Shown piece after piece: positions 1-5,031 of a stretch of DNA of 7,423 nt (within the stretch, counting starts at the first letter, position 1; each line of letters begins with the position of its first letter). This stretch comes from Spirochaetales bacterium. GTDB taxonomy: Bacteria > Spirochaetota > Spirochaetia > DSM-16054 > Sediminispirochaetaceae. The notes beneath the pieces are model-generated. The model saw only the letters and a program-made list of their open reading frames with translations, was not told the origin of the DNA and ran no database searches. The stretch covers positions 1-7,423 of the forward strand of contig JAASTM010000101.1 of assembly GCA_021767325.1 (NCBI GenBank). The letters run 5' to 3'. The translations under genes and the position numbers were made by a program.

Positions 1-317
1 GTCTGTTCCTCTTCAAGGACGAGAATTACGTGAAACCCTTTGGCGCGCTGCTGGGATTCTGGCTGGGATATGTGCTGGAAGACCGCTATATCCATTTCGA
101 AGTGCAGGCTGCCTGGTGGCTGCAGGCGCTCAAACTGATCGCAGGGCTGGGCCTGCTGTTAGCCATCCGGGTCGGGCTCAAGGAGCTGTTTGCTGTGTTG
201 TTTCCGGCCGACTTTATGGTGGCCGACCTCATACGCTACTTCTTAGTCGGGCTCTGGCTGACCGCCGGTGCACCGTATGTGTATAAAAATTGTAACATAC
301 AATTAAATAAAAAATAG
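1..317 (+). CDS. C-terminal part of a PAP2-like membrane phosphatase (5' truncated)
   Basis: The reading frame is open from base 3 to the TAG at 315-317 with no start needed inside the window, so the gene very likely begins upstream; GTG at 30 is probably an internal Val codon. The visible 104 residues are strongly hydrophobic, with about three membrane segments (around FGALLGFWLGYVL, LKLIAGLGLLLAI and IRYFLVGLWLTAGAPYVY). The pattern Gly-Phe-x-x-Gly-Tyr-x-x-Glu near the start and the closing Arg-Tyr-Phe-x-x-Gly-Leu-Trp-x-x-x-x-Ala-Pro resemble the C-terminal halves of PAP2-superfamily lipid phosphatases. The family's catalytic motifs (KxxxxxxRP, PSGH, SRxxxxxHxxxD) would lie before the window, so activity cannot be judged. 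The last residues (about NCNIQLNKK) are encoded by AT-rich DNA that also carries a 17-bp palindrome. No link to the sugar genes is apparent. The family call is by resemblance only. Confidence 0.55.
   Translation, partial: LFLFKDENYVKPFGALLGFWLGYVLEDRYIHFEVQAAWWLQALKLIAGLGLLLAIRVGLKELFAVLFPADFMVADLIRYFLVGLWLTAGAPYVYKNCNIQLNKK
288..304. promoter_or_regulatory. Palindromic operator candidate O1 (regulator promoter)
   Basis: AATTGTA-ACA-TACAATT is a 17-bp inverted repeat with perfect 7-bp arms and a 3-bp spacer. Its core TTGTA-N3-TACAA (290-302) has the same arms and spacing as the site at 1538-1550 upstream of the transporter operon. I found no other copy by eye. The arms resemble those of the AraR operator of Bacillus (ATTTGT...ACAAAT), and AraR has the same GntR-LacI architecture as the regulator encoded next. 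It overlaps the 3' end of the upstream membrane-protein gene. Binding is inferred. Confidence 0.6.
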
Positions 318-331
318 TAATTGTGTTATAT
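318..331 (+). repeat. 14-bp direct repeat, copy 1 (secondary operator candidate)
   Basis: TAATTGTGTTATAT occurs here and identically at 1557-1570, in both cases between the TTGTA-N3-TACAA palindrome and a GTTGACAAAT block. The part TTGTG-TTA-TATTT (321-333) reads as a degenerate version of the palindromic operator, 31 bp centre to centre from O1. The sequence also contains TATATT (327-332), which could be a -10 element of an alternative promoter. Confidence 0.5.
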
Positions 332-336
332 TTTAG

Positions 337-365
337 TTGACAAATGACCGTTTTACTTTCATACT
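337..365 (+). promoter_or_regulatory. Sigma-70-type promoter of the regulator gene
   Basis: TTGACA at 337-342 is a perfect -35 hexamer. CATACT at 360-365 matches the -10 consensus at 4 of 6 positions with an ideal 17-bp spacer. Transcription would begin around 372-373, at the start codon itself, predicting a leaderless mRNA. TTGACA lies in GTTGACAAAT, a 10-mer repeated at the transporter promoter. An alternative is TATATT at 327-332 with only a poor -35, which would give a leader of about 35 nt. Confidence 0.5.
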
Positions 366-372
366 TTGAGTG

Positions 373-1476
373 ATGGAAACGCAGTCACACACTAAACACA
401 AATATTTGGAAATCGCCGATATCATCCGGCGGGATATTGTTGCCGGGGTATATACGGTTGGTGAAAAAATACCGCCCATCCGCAAGCTGTCGGAAACATA
501 CGGTGTAAACCCTCAAACCGTGAATAAGGCTACCGCGTATCTGGCCAGTCTCGGCTATCTGCAGCCGCGCCAGGGGGCCGGGTCGACGGTCACTATTCCG
601 TATGAAGAGGCACCCACCCGTTATATCGGCATGCTGGTCGACCGCACACGCAGTCACTGGCTCACCGACCAGGAGAACCCCGAGAACAGCCACAGCCGGG
701 ATATCTACTTTTCATACTTCATGCTGATGAACAGTAACAAGATCAATGCGGATTTCATCATCTACGATAAAAGTGTCGAGCAGGTACCCGAAGAGTTCAA
801 AGAGAAGGCCCTGAAGGCCTCCGGTTTCTTTGTACAGGGGAGTCTGCCGCAGTGCTACTTCGATTATCTGGGACAGCACGAGATCCCGACCGTACTGATT
901 AACCGCAGTCTGCCCAAAGGGGCATCGGGAAAGTTCGGCTCAGTCCTCATTTCAGAGGATAAAATCGGCGATCTACTCAACTATATGGTCAGTATGGGTC
1001 ATAAAAAGCTCCTGTTTGCCTTTTCCAAGGAGTTCGAGAAGAGCGAGGTCTATTACCGGCGCTACAATCAGCTCGAGGCGGCAATTAAGAGCTGGGGCGA
1101 TGCCGGCATACGGCTGGAGGAGTTCGCCTTCGATGCGCATGATCACGAAACAGTCGATCAGCTGCACGAATACCTGCAAGACGGGTTTTCTGCCGCCTTC
1201 GGCTACAACGATGTATCCGCGCTGCGCCTGTACGCACTGTTGAATGCTGCGGGGCGCTCCATTCCGGAAGATTTCTCGGTAGTCGGTTTCGACGACATCA
1301 TGGCTAGCAATCTTGCCAGCCCCCCGCTCACCACCCTGCGGGTCAACCGCTCCTCCCTCGTGCATGAGGGCTACGCTATCATGGAAGAGCTCATGGCCGG
1401 TAGGGCTCCGGTATACCTCGAGAAGACCCTCAAAACCGAAATGGTCATTCGCAAATCGGTATTTGTAAAACAGTAA
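373..1476 (+). CDS. GntR-LacI (AraR-like) sugar-responsive transcriptional regulator
   Basis: The protein has 367 residues. Residues about 9-76 form a GntR-type winged helix (IADIIRRDI..., GEKIPPIRKLSETYGVNPQTVNKA, LASLGYLQPRQGAGSTV). Residues about 84-366 form a LacI/periplasmic-binding-protein-like sensor, with the hallmark GYNDVSALRLYALL, IPEDFSVVGFDD and the PPLTTLRVNR segment near the C terminus. B. subtilis AraR has this domain order. Family members usually repress sugar operons and release DNA on binding a sugar. An in-frame TGA at 367-369 excludes longer starts; GTG 370 and ATG 373 are adjacent, and I chose ATG. There is no Shine-Dalgarno sequence, consistent with the leaderless promoter. 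It sits directly upstream of the sugar ABC operon, which shares its candidate operator, so it probably controls both itself and that operon. The effector cannot be read from the sequence. Confidence 0.92.
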   Translation: METQSHTKHKYLEIADIIRRDIVAGVYTVGEKIPPIRKLSETYGVNPQTVNKATAYLASLGYLQPRQGAGSTVTIPYEEAPTRYIGMLVDRTRSHWLTDQENPENSHSRDIYFSYFMLMNSNKINADFIIYDKSVEQVPEEFKEKALKASGFFVQGSLPQCYFDYLGQHEIPTVLINRSLPKGASGKFGSVLISEDKIGDLLNYMVSMGHKKLLFAFSKEFEKSEVYYRRYNQLEAAIKSWGDAGIRLEEFAFDAHDHETVDQLHEYLQDGFSAAFGYNDVSALRLYALLNAAGRSIPEDFSVVGFDDIMASNLASPPLTTLRVNRSSLVHEGYAIMEELMAGRAPVYLEKTLKTEMVIRKSVFVKQ

Positions 1477-1537
1477 AACCTTTCCAATCGCTGATTTCCT
1501 AAAAACCTGCTAAATTCGGACAAATCTTTTCTAAATA

Positions 1538-1550
1538 TTGTACGGTACAA
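1538..1550. promoter_or_regulatory. Palindromic operator candidate O2 (transporter operon)
   Basis: TTGTAC-G-GTACAA is a perfect 13-bp palindrome with the same TTGTA-N3-TACAA frame as the site at 290-302. It lies 62 bp after the regulator stop codon. Its centre is 43 bp upstream of the TTGACA hexamer, against 41 bp at the regulator promoter, so the geometry is conserved. It also falls exactly in the 17-bp spacer before a TATAAT hexamer at 1555-1560, so binding here would occlude that possible promoter. Confidence 0.65.
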
Positions 1551-1556
1551 AAAATA

Positions 1557-1570
1557 TAATTGTGTTATAT
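1557..1570 (+). repeat. 14-bp direct repeat, copy 2 (secondary operator candidate)
   Basis: TAATTGTGTTATAT is identical to 318-331. Here it extends into an imperfect 19-bp palindrome, 1557-1575, with TAATT/AATTA arms and 7 of 9 pairs matching. The part TTGTG-TTA-TATAA (1560-1572) differs from the TTGTA-N3-TACAA operator at two arm positions and lies 22 bp centre to centre from O2. TATAAT hexamers at 1555-1560 and 1568-1573 overlap it. Confidence 0.5.
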
Positions 1571-1586
1571 AATTATTAAAAAAGTG

Positions 1587-1614
1587 TTGACAAATAAACA
1601 TATTGTGCTACCAT
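1587..1614 (+). promoter_or_regulatory. Promoter candidate of the sugar ABC transporter operon
   Basis: TTGACA at 1587-1592 is a perfect -35 hexamer inside GTTGACAAAT, shared with the regulator promoter. The -10 is unclear: TACCAT at 1609-1614 (4 of 6, 16-bp spacer) or CATAAA at 1612-1617 (4 of 6, 19-bp spacer). The leader would then be about 25 nt and contain the ribosome binding site. A competing choice is TATAAT at 1555-1560, with the weak -35 TAAATA at 1532-1537 and operator O2 in its spacer. Confidence 0.45.
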
Positions 1615-1644
1615 AAAGTATCATCATTTGAACGAGGATAGTGC

Positions 1645-2550
1645 ATGAATGCTGCTATAAAGCCTGAAGGGCACAACCATGTGTGGATCGCTCTTTTCAT
1701 GCTTCCAACCATGATTGTGTTTCTCCTGTTTATACTGTGGCCGATAGTTGCCAGTATTTACTACTCTTTCTTCCAGTGGAACGGAATCGGCGAGTGGCCG
1801 AGCTATTATGTGGGGCTGCGGAACTATCGCGATCTGATCGGGGATTCCCACTTCTGGAACGCCTTTAAGAATACATTTGTATTTGTAGTGGTCAACAATG
1901 CAATCAAGCTGCCGTTGACTCTGATCATCGCCTACATGCTCAACAACCCGAAACTGAGGTTTAGCAATCTGTACCGTACCGGCATGTTTTTACCGATGGT
2001 CAGTTCAACTGCGATCATCGGCATTGTTATGACCTTTATTCTCAATCCCTGGAACGGTCCCCTCAACAAGATGCTGCTGGACCTCGGTGTGCTGGAGCGG
2101 CCGGTAGACTGGCTGGGTAATCTGAATCTGGCCTTGCTGGTAGTAATCCTGGTTGAAGTGTGGCACTACTCGGGGCAGTACATTATCTACTGGCTGGCCG
2201 GTCTGCAGACCATTCCCAAAGAGCTGTATGAAGCGGCGGAAGTCGACGGGGCCAACTCGGTGCAGACCTTTCTGTTCGTAACCATTCCGGCTCTGAAACC
2301 GGTCATCATCATTGTTACCCTGCTCGGCATCGTCATGTCACTGCGGGTCTTCGACATAGTAATGGCGATGACCGGCGGCGGGCCGGCATTTTCCACCGAT
2401 GTAATCGGCACTTTCATCTACCGCAACGCCTTCAGCACCGCCGCACCGCGGATAGGCTACTCCTCGGCAGTGGCCGTCCTCTTCGGCCTGCTGATAATGG
2501 TAGTCGGCACAATGCAGGGCAAGATCGTGGGGAGAGGCAACCATGGCTAA
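1645..2550 (+). CDS. CUT1 ABC sugar transporter permease, MalF/UgpA-like
   Basis: This 301-residue inner-membrane permease forms the translocation path together with the next gene product. Six membrane segments are visible, around residues 12-37, 72-98, 110-134, 160-185, 218-242 and 271-291. The EAA loop that docks onto the ATPase is at about 194-215 (YEAAEVDGANS, then the conserved Ile-Pro). TGGGPAFST after segment 5 is typical of MalF/UgpA-type subunits of carbohydrate uptake transporters. The ATG at 1645 follows GAGGA (1634-1638) with a 6-base spacer. Its end overlaps the second permease by 8 bases, which suggests translational coupling. It is the first gene of the operon. The family is clear; the substrate cannot be deduced, though the neighbours suggest a short oligosaccharide with a beta-linked hexosamine or hexose. 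Confidence 0.95.
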   Translation: MNAAIKPEGHNHVWIALFMLPTMIVFLLFILWPIVASIYYSFFQWNGIGEWPSYYVGLRNYRDLIGDSHFWNAFKNTFVFVVVNNAIKLPLTLIIAYMLNNPKLRFSNLYRTGMFLPMVSSTAIIGIVMTFILNPWNGPLNKMLLDLGVLERPVDWLGNLNLALLVVILVEVWHYSGQYIIYWLAGLQTIPKELYEAAEVDGANSVQTFLFVTIPALKPVIIIVTLLGIVMSLRVFDIVMAMTGGGPAFSTDVIGTFIYRNAFSTAAPRIGYSSAVAVLFGLLIMVVGTMQGKIVGRGNHG

Positions 2551-3397
2551 TACAACGACTTTAGATGCATTCAGACGGTTTCTGCGCCGCAGTTCTCTGC
2601 ATATAGTACTTGCTGTTCTCTGTATCATATGGATTTACCCGATCGTGTGGATGGTTTCCGCCAGTCTGAAGACCAATGCGCAGATGTGGAACAACAGTGC
2701 CGGCCTTATTCCGGATCCCATTCAGCTGGACAACTACGTGCGCGCCTGGACCACTTCGAACTTTTCTATCTACTTTCTCAACACCGTAATATTTGCGGTG
2801 AGTGTGGTAGCCCTGATTATCTTTCTCGGGTCGACCAGCGGTTATGTCCTGGGTCGCTTTCAGTTTCCGGGTAAGCGGCTGATTATGCTGCTGTTCATTG
2901 GTACCACGGTGGTCCCCCGGGCTACTACGATTATTCCCCTGTTCCAGCTGGCCGACATGCTGGGCATGCTCAACAGCCGTATCGGTTATACCCTGGCCTA
3001 CACCAGTAAAACCCTGGTTATTGCCATTCTCCTGTTCATCGGCTTTTATGTCGGGGTTCCCCGAGAAATGGAGGACTCCGGGGCGATGGACGGCTGCAAC
3101 TTCTGGCAGCAGTTCCGGCACATTATGCTGCCGCTGGCCAAACCGATTATCGGCACGGTGACCATTCTGAATACCATCGGGGCCTGGAAGGCATTTATGA
3201 TTCCCCTGGTGTTTACCTTCAGCCGGCCCAATCTGAGAACCCTGGGTGTGGGAATGTATGCCTTTGTGGGAGAGTTTTCCAGTGACTGGGCGGCCATGGC
3301 GGCCGCGGCTTCGATATCGATTTTACCAATGATGTTGGTATTTCTCCTGTTTCAACGCTATTTCATAGAGGGATTAGCGGGAGCAGTGAAGGGATAA
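2543..3397 (+). CDS. CUT1 ABC sugar transporter permease, MalG/UgpE-like
   Basis: This 284-residue protein is the second membrane subunit. Features typical of MalG-type permeases are the first helix near 20-42 (IVLAVLCIIWIYPIVWMV) followed by SLK, the motif NYVRAW at 64-69, TSGYVLGRF at 98-106, an EAA loop at about 173-197 (REMEDSGAMDGCNF, then MLPLAKP), and the C-terminal signature QRYFIEGLAGAVKG. Here EAA reads EDSGAMDG, a normal variation for this subunit. The ATG at 2543 follows GGAGAGG (2531-2537) with 5 bases between. The start lies inside the end of the upstream permease gene in another frame, so the two should be made in matched amounts. The solute-binding protein gene follows after 28 bases. 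No ATPase gene is present in the window, so an ATPase from elsewhere must energise this pair. Confidence 0.95.
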   Translation: MANTTTLDAFRRFLRRSSLHIVLAVLCIIWIYPIVWMVSASLKTNAQMWNNSAGLIPDPIQLDNYVRAWTTSNFSIYFLNTVIFAVSVVALIIFLGSTSGYVLGRFQFPGKRLIMLLFIGTTVVPRATTIIPLFQLADMLGMLNSRIGYTLAYTSKTLVIAILLFIGFYVGVPREMEDSGAMDGCNFWQQFRHIMLPLAKPIIGTVTILNTIGAWKAFMIPLVFTFSRPNLRTLGVGMYAFVGEFSSDWAAMAAAASISILPMMLVFLLFQRYFIEGLAGAVKG

Positions 3398-3412
3398 ATG
3401 CACAAAAATTTA

Positions 3413-3418
3413 AGGAGG
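3413..3418 (+). promoter_or_regulatory. Strong ribosome binding site of the solute-binding protein gene
   Basis: AGGAGG within AAGGAGGAG is a near-perfect Shine-Dalgarno sequence, the strongest in the window. It lies 7 bases before ATG 3426 and only 4 before GTG 3423, which favours the ATG. It fits the usual need for excess binding protein over permeases. An out-of-frame ATG at 3421 is followed at once by TGA (a start-stop pair) but is only 2 bases from the Shine-Dalgarno sequence, so it is unlikely to be used. Confidence 0.8.
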
Positions 3419-3425
3419 AGATGTG

Positions 3426-4877
3426 ATGCGTAAGAAAAGTATCATCCTTTTGGTAGCACTCGTAGTGCTAATGGCTCCGGCTCTGTGGGCAGGAGGTGCC
3501 CAGGAAGAGGCGGCTGAAACCGAACAACAAGCCGGTCCGGTGACGGTAACCGTCTGGAACTGGTCGCAGGAGAATCAGGAGTTTTTCGAAAATCAGGCGG
3601 CAAAGTTCGAAGCCGAAAATCCGAACATCAAAGTGAACTTCGAGACCTACGCCCAGGATCAGTATCAGCAGACCCTGCCCCTGTCTCTGAAAAGCGGTCA
3701 GGCTGCGGATCTGTTCTGGCTTTCACCTGAAATGAGCGCCATGGACTACATCGCGCAGGACTGGATTCAACCGGTTGGCGACTATCTCAGCGACGATTTC
3801 CTCGCGCAGTTCGATCAGCGCCTGTTTCAAGAAGGAATCATGGAGTACAACGGCGAGCTGTACACCCTGCCGTTCGAAAACCGTTTTGTAAAGCTACACG
3901 GACTGCTTTTCTACAACAAAGACGTGTTTGAAATGGCAGGCCTCGACCCTGAAACGGACATGCCGGAAACCTTCTCAGAGTTCCGCGATGTGTGCCGCCA
4001 GATTACCGAAGCCGGCGATGGCAAATACTATGGGATCGCATTTCCCGGAGTCGGCAACGGCATGGAACGACCCCTGCAGGGCTTCCTGACCACCGGCTGC
4101 CCCGCTTCCGGCGACATCCGCTACGGCCGCCCCGGATTCGATTACCGCGATGGGGAGTTCAAGGTTGATAATGATAACCATCTCGAAGTCTACCGCCTGC
4201 TCAAGGGCCTCTTGGACGACGGCAGTGTAGCTCCCGGCTGGAGTTCTATGAAAAAAGAGGCTGCCCGCAGCATTTTCGGCGAAAACCGGGCCGCTTTCTA
4301 CCTCGACGGAACCTGGATGCCGCGCACCTGGGATTCTATGGGCTATGAAGATTTGGATTTCGGCATTGCCTACGTACCGGTTCCCGACAGCGGCCGCCGC
4401 TCCTATCGCTACATGAGTCTGGCCAAGGGATCTGTGTACATGTCTTCACAGAGCGAAAATCCGGAAGCTGCCGCCGAGGTTTACAAATGGCTGCACGGCG
4501 AAGAGTTCCAGAAAGCCAACTTCGATCAGAACGGCGTATTCCCCGGGAACAAGGAAGTCGACACCAGCAATGCAACCTGGTATCAGAAACGCTTTCTCGA
4601 AATTGCCGATGAGGTTGTCAAGAACCACCCCGAACCGGTAACCCAGAATCCTGATGCCGGTAAGGTACAGTGGCCTTCGGTTTCACCGCGCATCGGCGAG
4701 ATCTACAGCGCCGCGCTGCTGAAAGGGGAGGACTACTTCCTGCAAGAAGCTCAGGCCTGGAACGAAAAGATGGCTGAGCAGCTCGAGCGTAATATTGAAA
4801 AGGCGCAGTCGGAAGGTGCCGATGTGAACAAGGAAGATTTCATCTTCCCGGACTGGGACCCGATGAAGAATTATTAA
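3426..4877 (+). CDS. Extracellular solute-binding protein, family 1 (CUT1 sugar ABC transporter)
   Basis: The protein has 483 residues. An export signal is visible: MRKKS, a hydrophobic core at about 6-20, and a probable signal peptidase I site after Ala22 (ALWA/GGAQEE). There is no cysteine, so this is not a lipoprotein. The mature protein begins with an acidic Glu/Gln-rich linker, then the type-1 binding-protein fold (VTVTVWNWSQ..., AAKFEAENPNIKVNFE, SGQAADLFWLSP), the hinge-proximal LPFENRFVKLHGLLFYNKDVF, AFYLDGTWMP, and the late EAAAEVYKWLHGEEFQ. It would capture the sugar in the periplasm and deliver it to the two permeases encoded just upstream. Length is at the upper end for the family. 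GTG 3423 directly precedes the chosen ATG and would add one residue. Several aromatic residues (Trp/Tyr) suit carbohydrate stacking. The junction Ala-Gly-Gly-Ala-Gln-Glu is common in spirochaetal binding proteins. The ligand is unknown. Confidence 0.95.
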   Translation: MRKKSIILLVALVVLMAPALWAGGAQEEAAETEQQAGPVTVTVWNWSQENQEFFENQAAKFEAENPNIKVNFETYAQDQYQQTLPLSLKSGQAADLFWLSPEMSAMDYIAQDWIQPVGDYLSDDFLAQFDQRLFQEGIMEYNGELYTLPFENRFVKLHGLLFYNKDVFEMAGLDPETDMPETFSEFRDVCRQITEAGDGKYYGIAFPGVGNGMERPLQGFLTTGCPASGDIRYGRPGFDYRDGEFKVDNDNHLEVYRLLKGLLDDGSVAPGWSSMKKEAARSIFGENRAAFYLDGTWMPRTWDSMGYEDLDFGIAYVPVPDSGRRSYRYMSLAKGSVYMSSQSENPEAAAEVYKWLHGEEFQKANFDQNGVFPGNKEVDTSNATWYQKRFLEIADEVVKNHPEPVTQNPDAGKVQWPSVSPRIGEIYSAALLKGEDYFLQEAQAWNEKMAEQLERNIEKAQSEGADVNKEDFIFPDWDPMKNY

Positions 4878-4881
4878 AACA

Positions 4882-4910
4882 CAGGGGATAAGAAAAGTTC
4901 TTACCCCCTG
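4882..4910 (+). promoter_or_regulatory. Long hairpin after the binding-protein gene, with an alternative pairing
   Basis: The left arm 4882-4894 (CAGGGGATAAGAA) and right arm 4898-4910 (TTCTTACCCCCTG) form a 13-position stem with one A-C mismatch and a 3-nt AAG loop. It starts 4 bases after the stop codon. No T-run follows, so it is not a classic terminator; it may protect the upstream mRNA end, as hairpins after malE-type genes do. The right arm can instead pair TTCTTACC (4898-4905) with GGTAAGAA (4910-4917) across a CCCT loop, so the two folds exclude each other. Confidence 0.6.
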
Positions 4911-4918
4911 GTAAGAAG

Positions 4919-4954
4919 GCGGGGGCCGGCAAGTGTGAGGCTTACAGCCCCCGC
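4919..4954 (+). terminator. GC-rich hairpin, possible (partial) terminator
   Basis: GCGGGGGC (4919-4926) and GCCCCCGC (4947-4954) form a perfect 8-bp GC stem, extendable by a G-T pair, with a 20-nt loop. The following bases, TCCTCTTCTAAG, are pyrimidine-rich but not a clean T-run, so termination would be incomplete. Its place between the binding-protein and hydrolase genes would lower expression of the enzymes relative to the transporter. Confidence 0.45.
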
Positions 4955-5019
4955 TCCTCTTCTAAGTATACAGAAAATAGTACAGAACTCCAATGGAACT
5001 ACTGACAGATGAAGTGCGG

Positions 5020-5025
5020 AAGGAG
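5020..5025 (+). promoter_or_regulatory. Ribosome binding site that fixes the GH3 start
   Basis: AAGGAG lies 6 bases before GTG 5032, in the same frame as the longer reading frame that opens at ATG 4993. The upstream ATG is preceded by AGAACTCCA, which has no Shine-Dalgarno match. This decides for the GTG start. Confidence 0.75.
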
Positions 5026-5031
5026 AGAAGT

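Noticed and set aside
1477..1537. A terminator after the regulator gene.
   Set aside because: I found no GC stem followed by a T-run; the stretch is AT-rich without convincing inverted repeats before operator O2.
1876..1892. Repeated TTTGTA inside the first permease gene as an extra operator.
   Set aside because: Only same-direction half-sites occur with no TACAA partner at the right spacing, and the bases encode conserved membrane residues.
2561..3121. A 186-codon minus-strand frame within the second permease gene.
   Set aside because: The + strand carries an unmistakable MalG-type permease; the antisense product is rich in Gln/Asn/His with no recognisable domain.
3426..3500. Lipoprotein signal for the binding protein.
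   Set aside because: There is no cysteine near ALWAGGAQEE, so no lipobox; a signal peptidase I site fits better.
4941..4972. A promoter for the GH3 gene (CTTACA ... TATACA).
   Set aside because: The hexamers match at only 4 of 6 positions each with a 20-bp spacer, and CTTACA lies in the loop of the GC-rich hairpin. A GH3 promoter cannot be excluded but is not supported.
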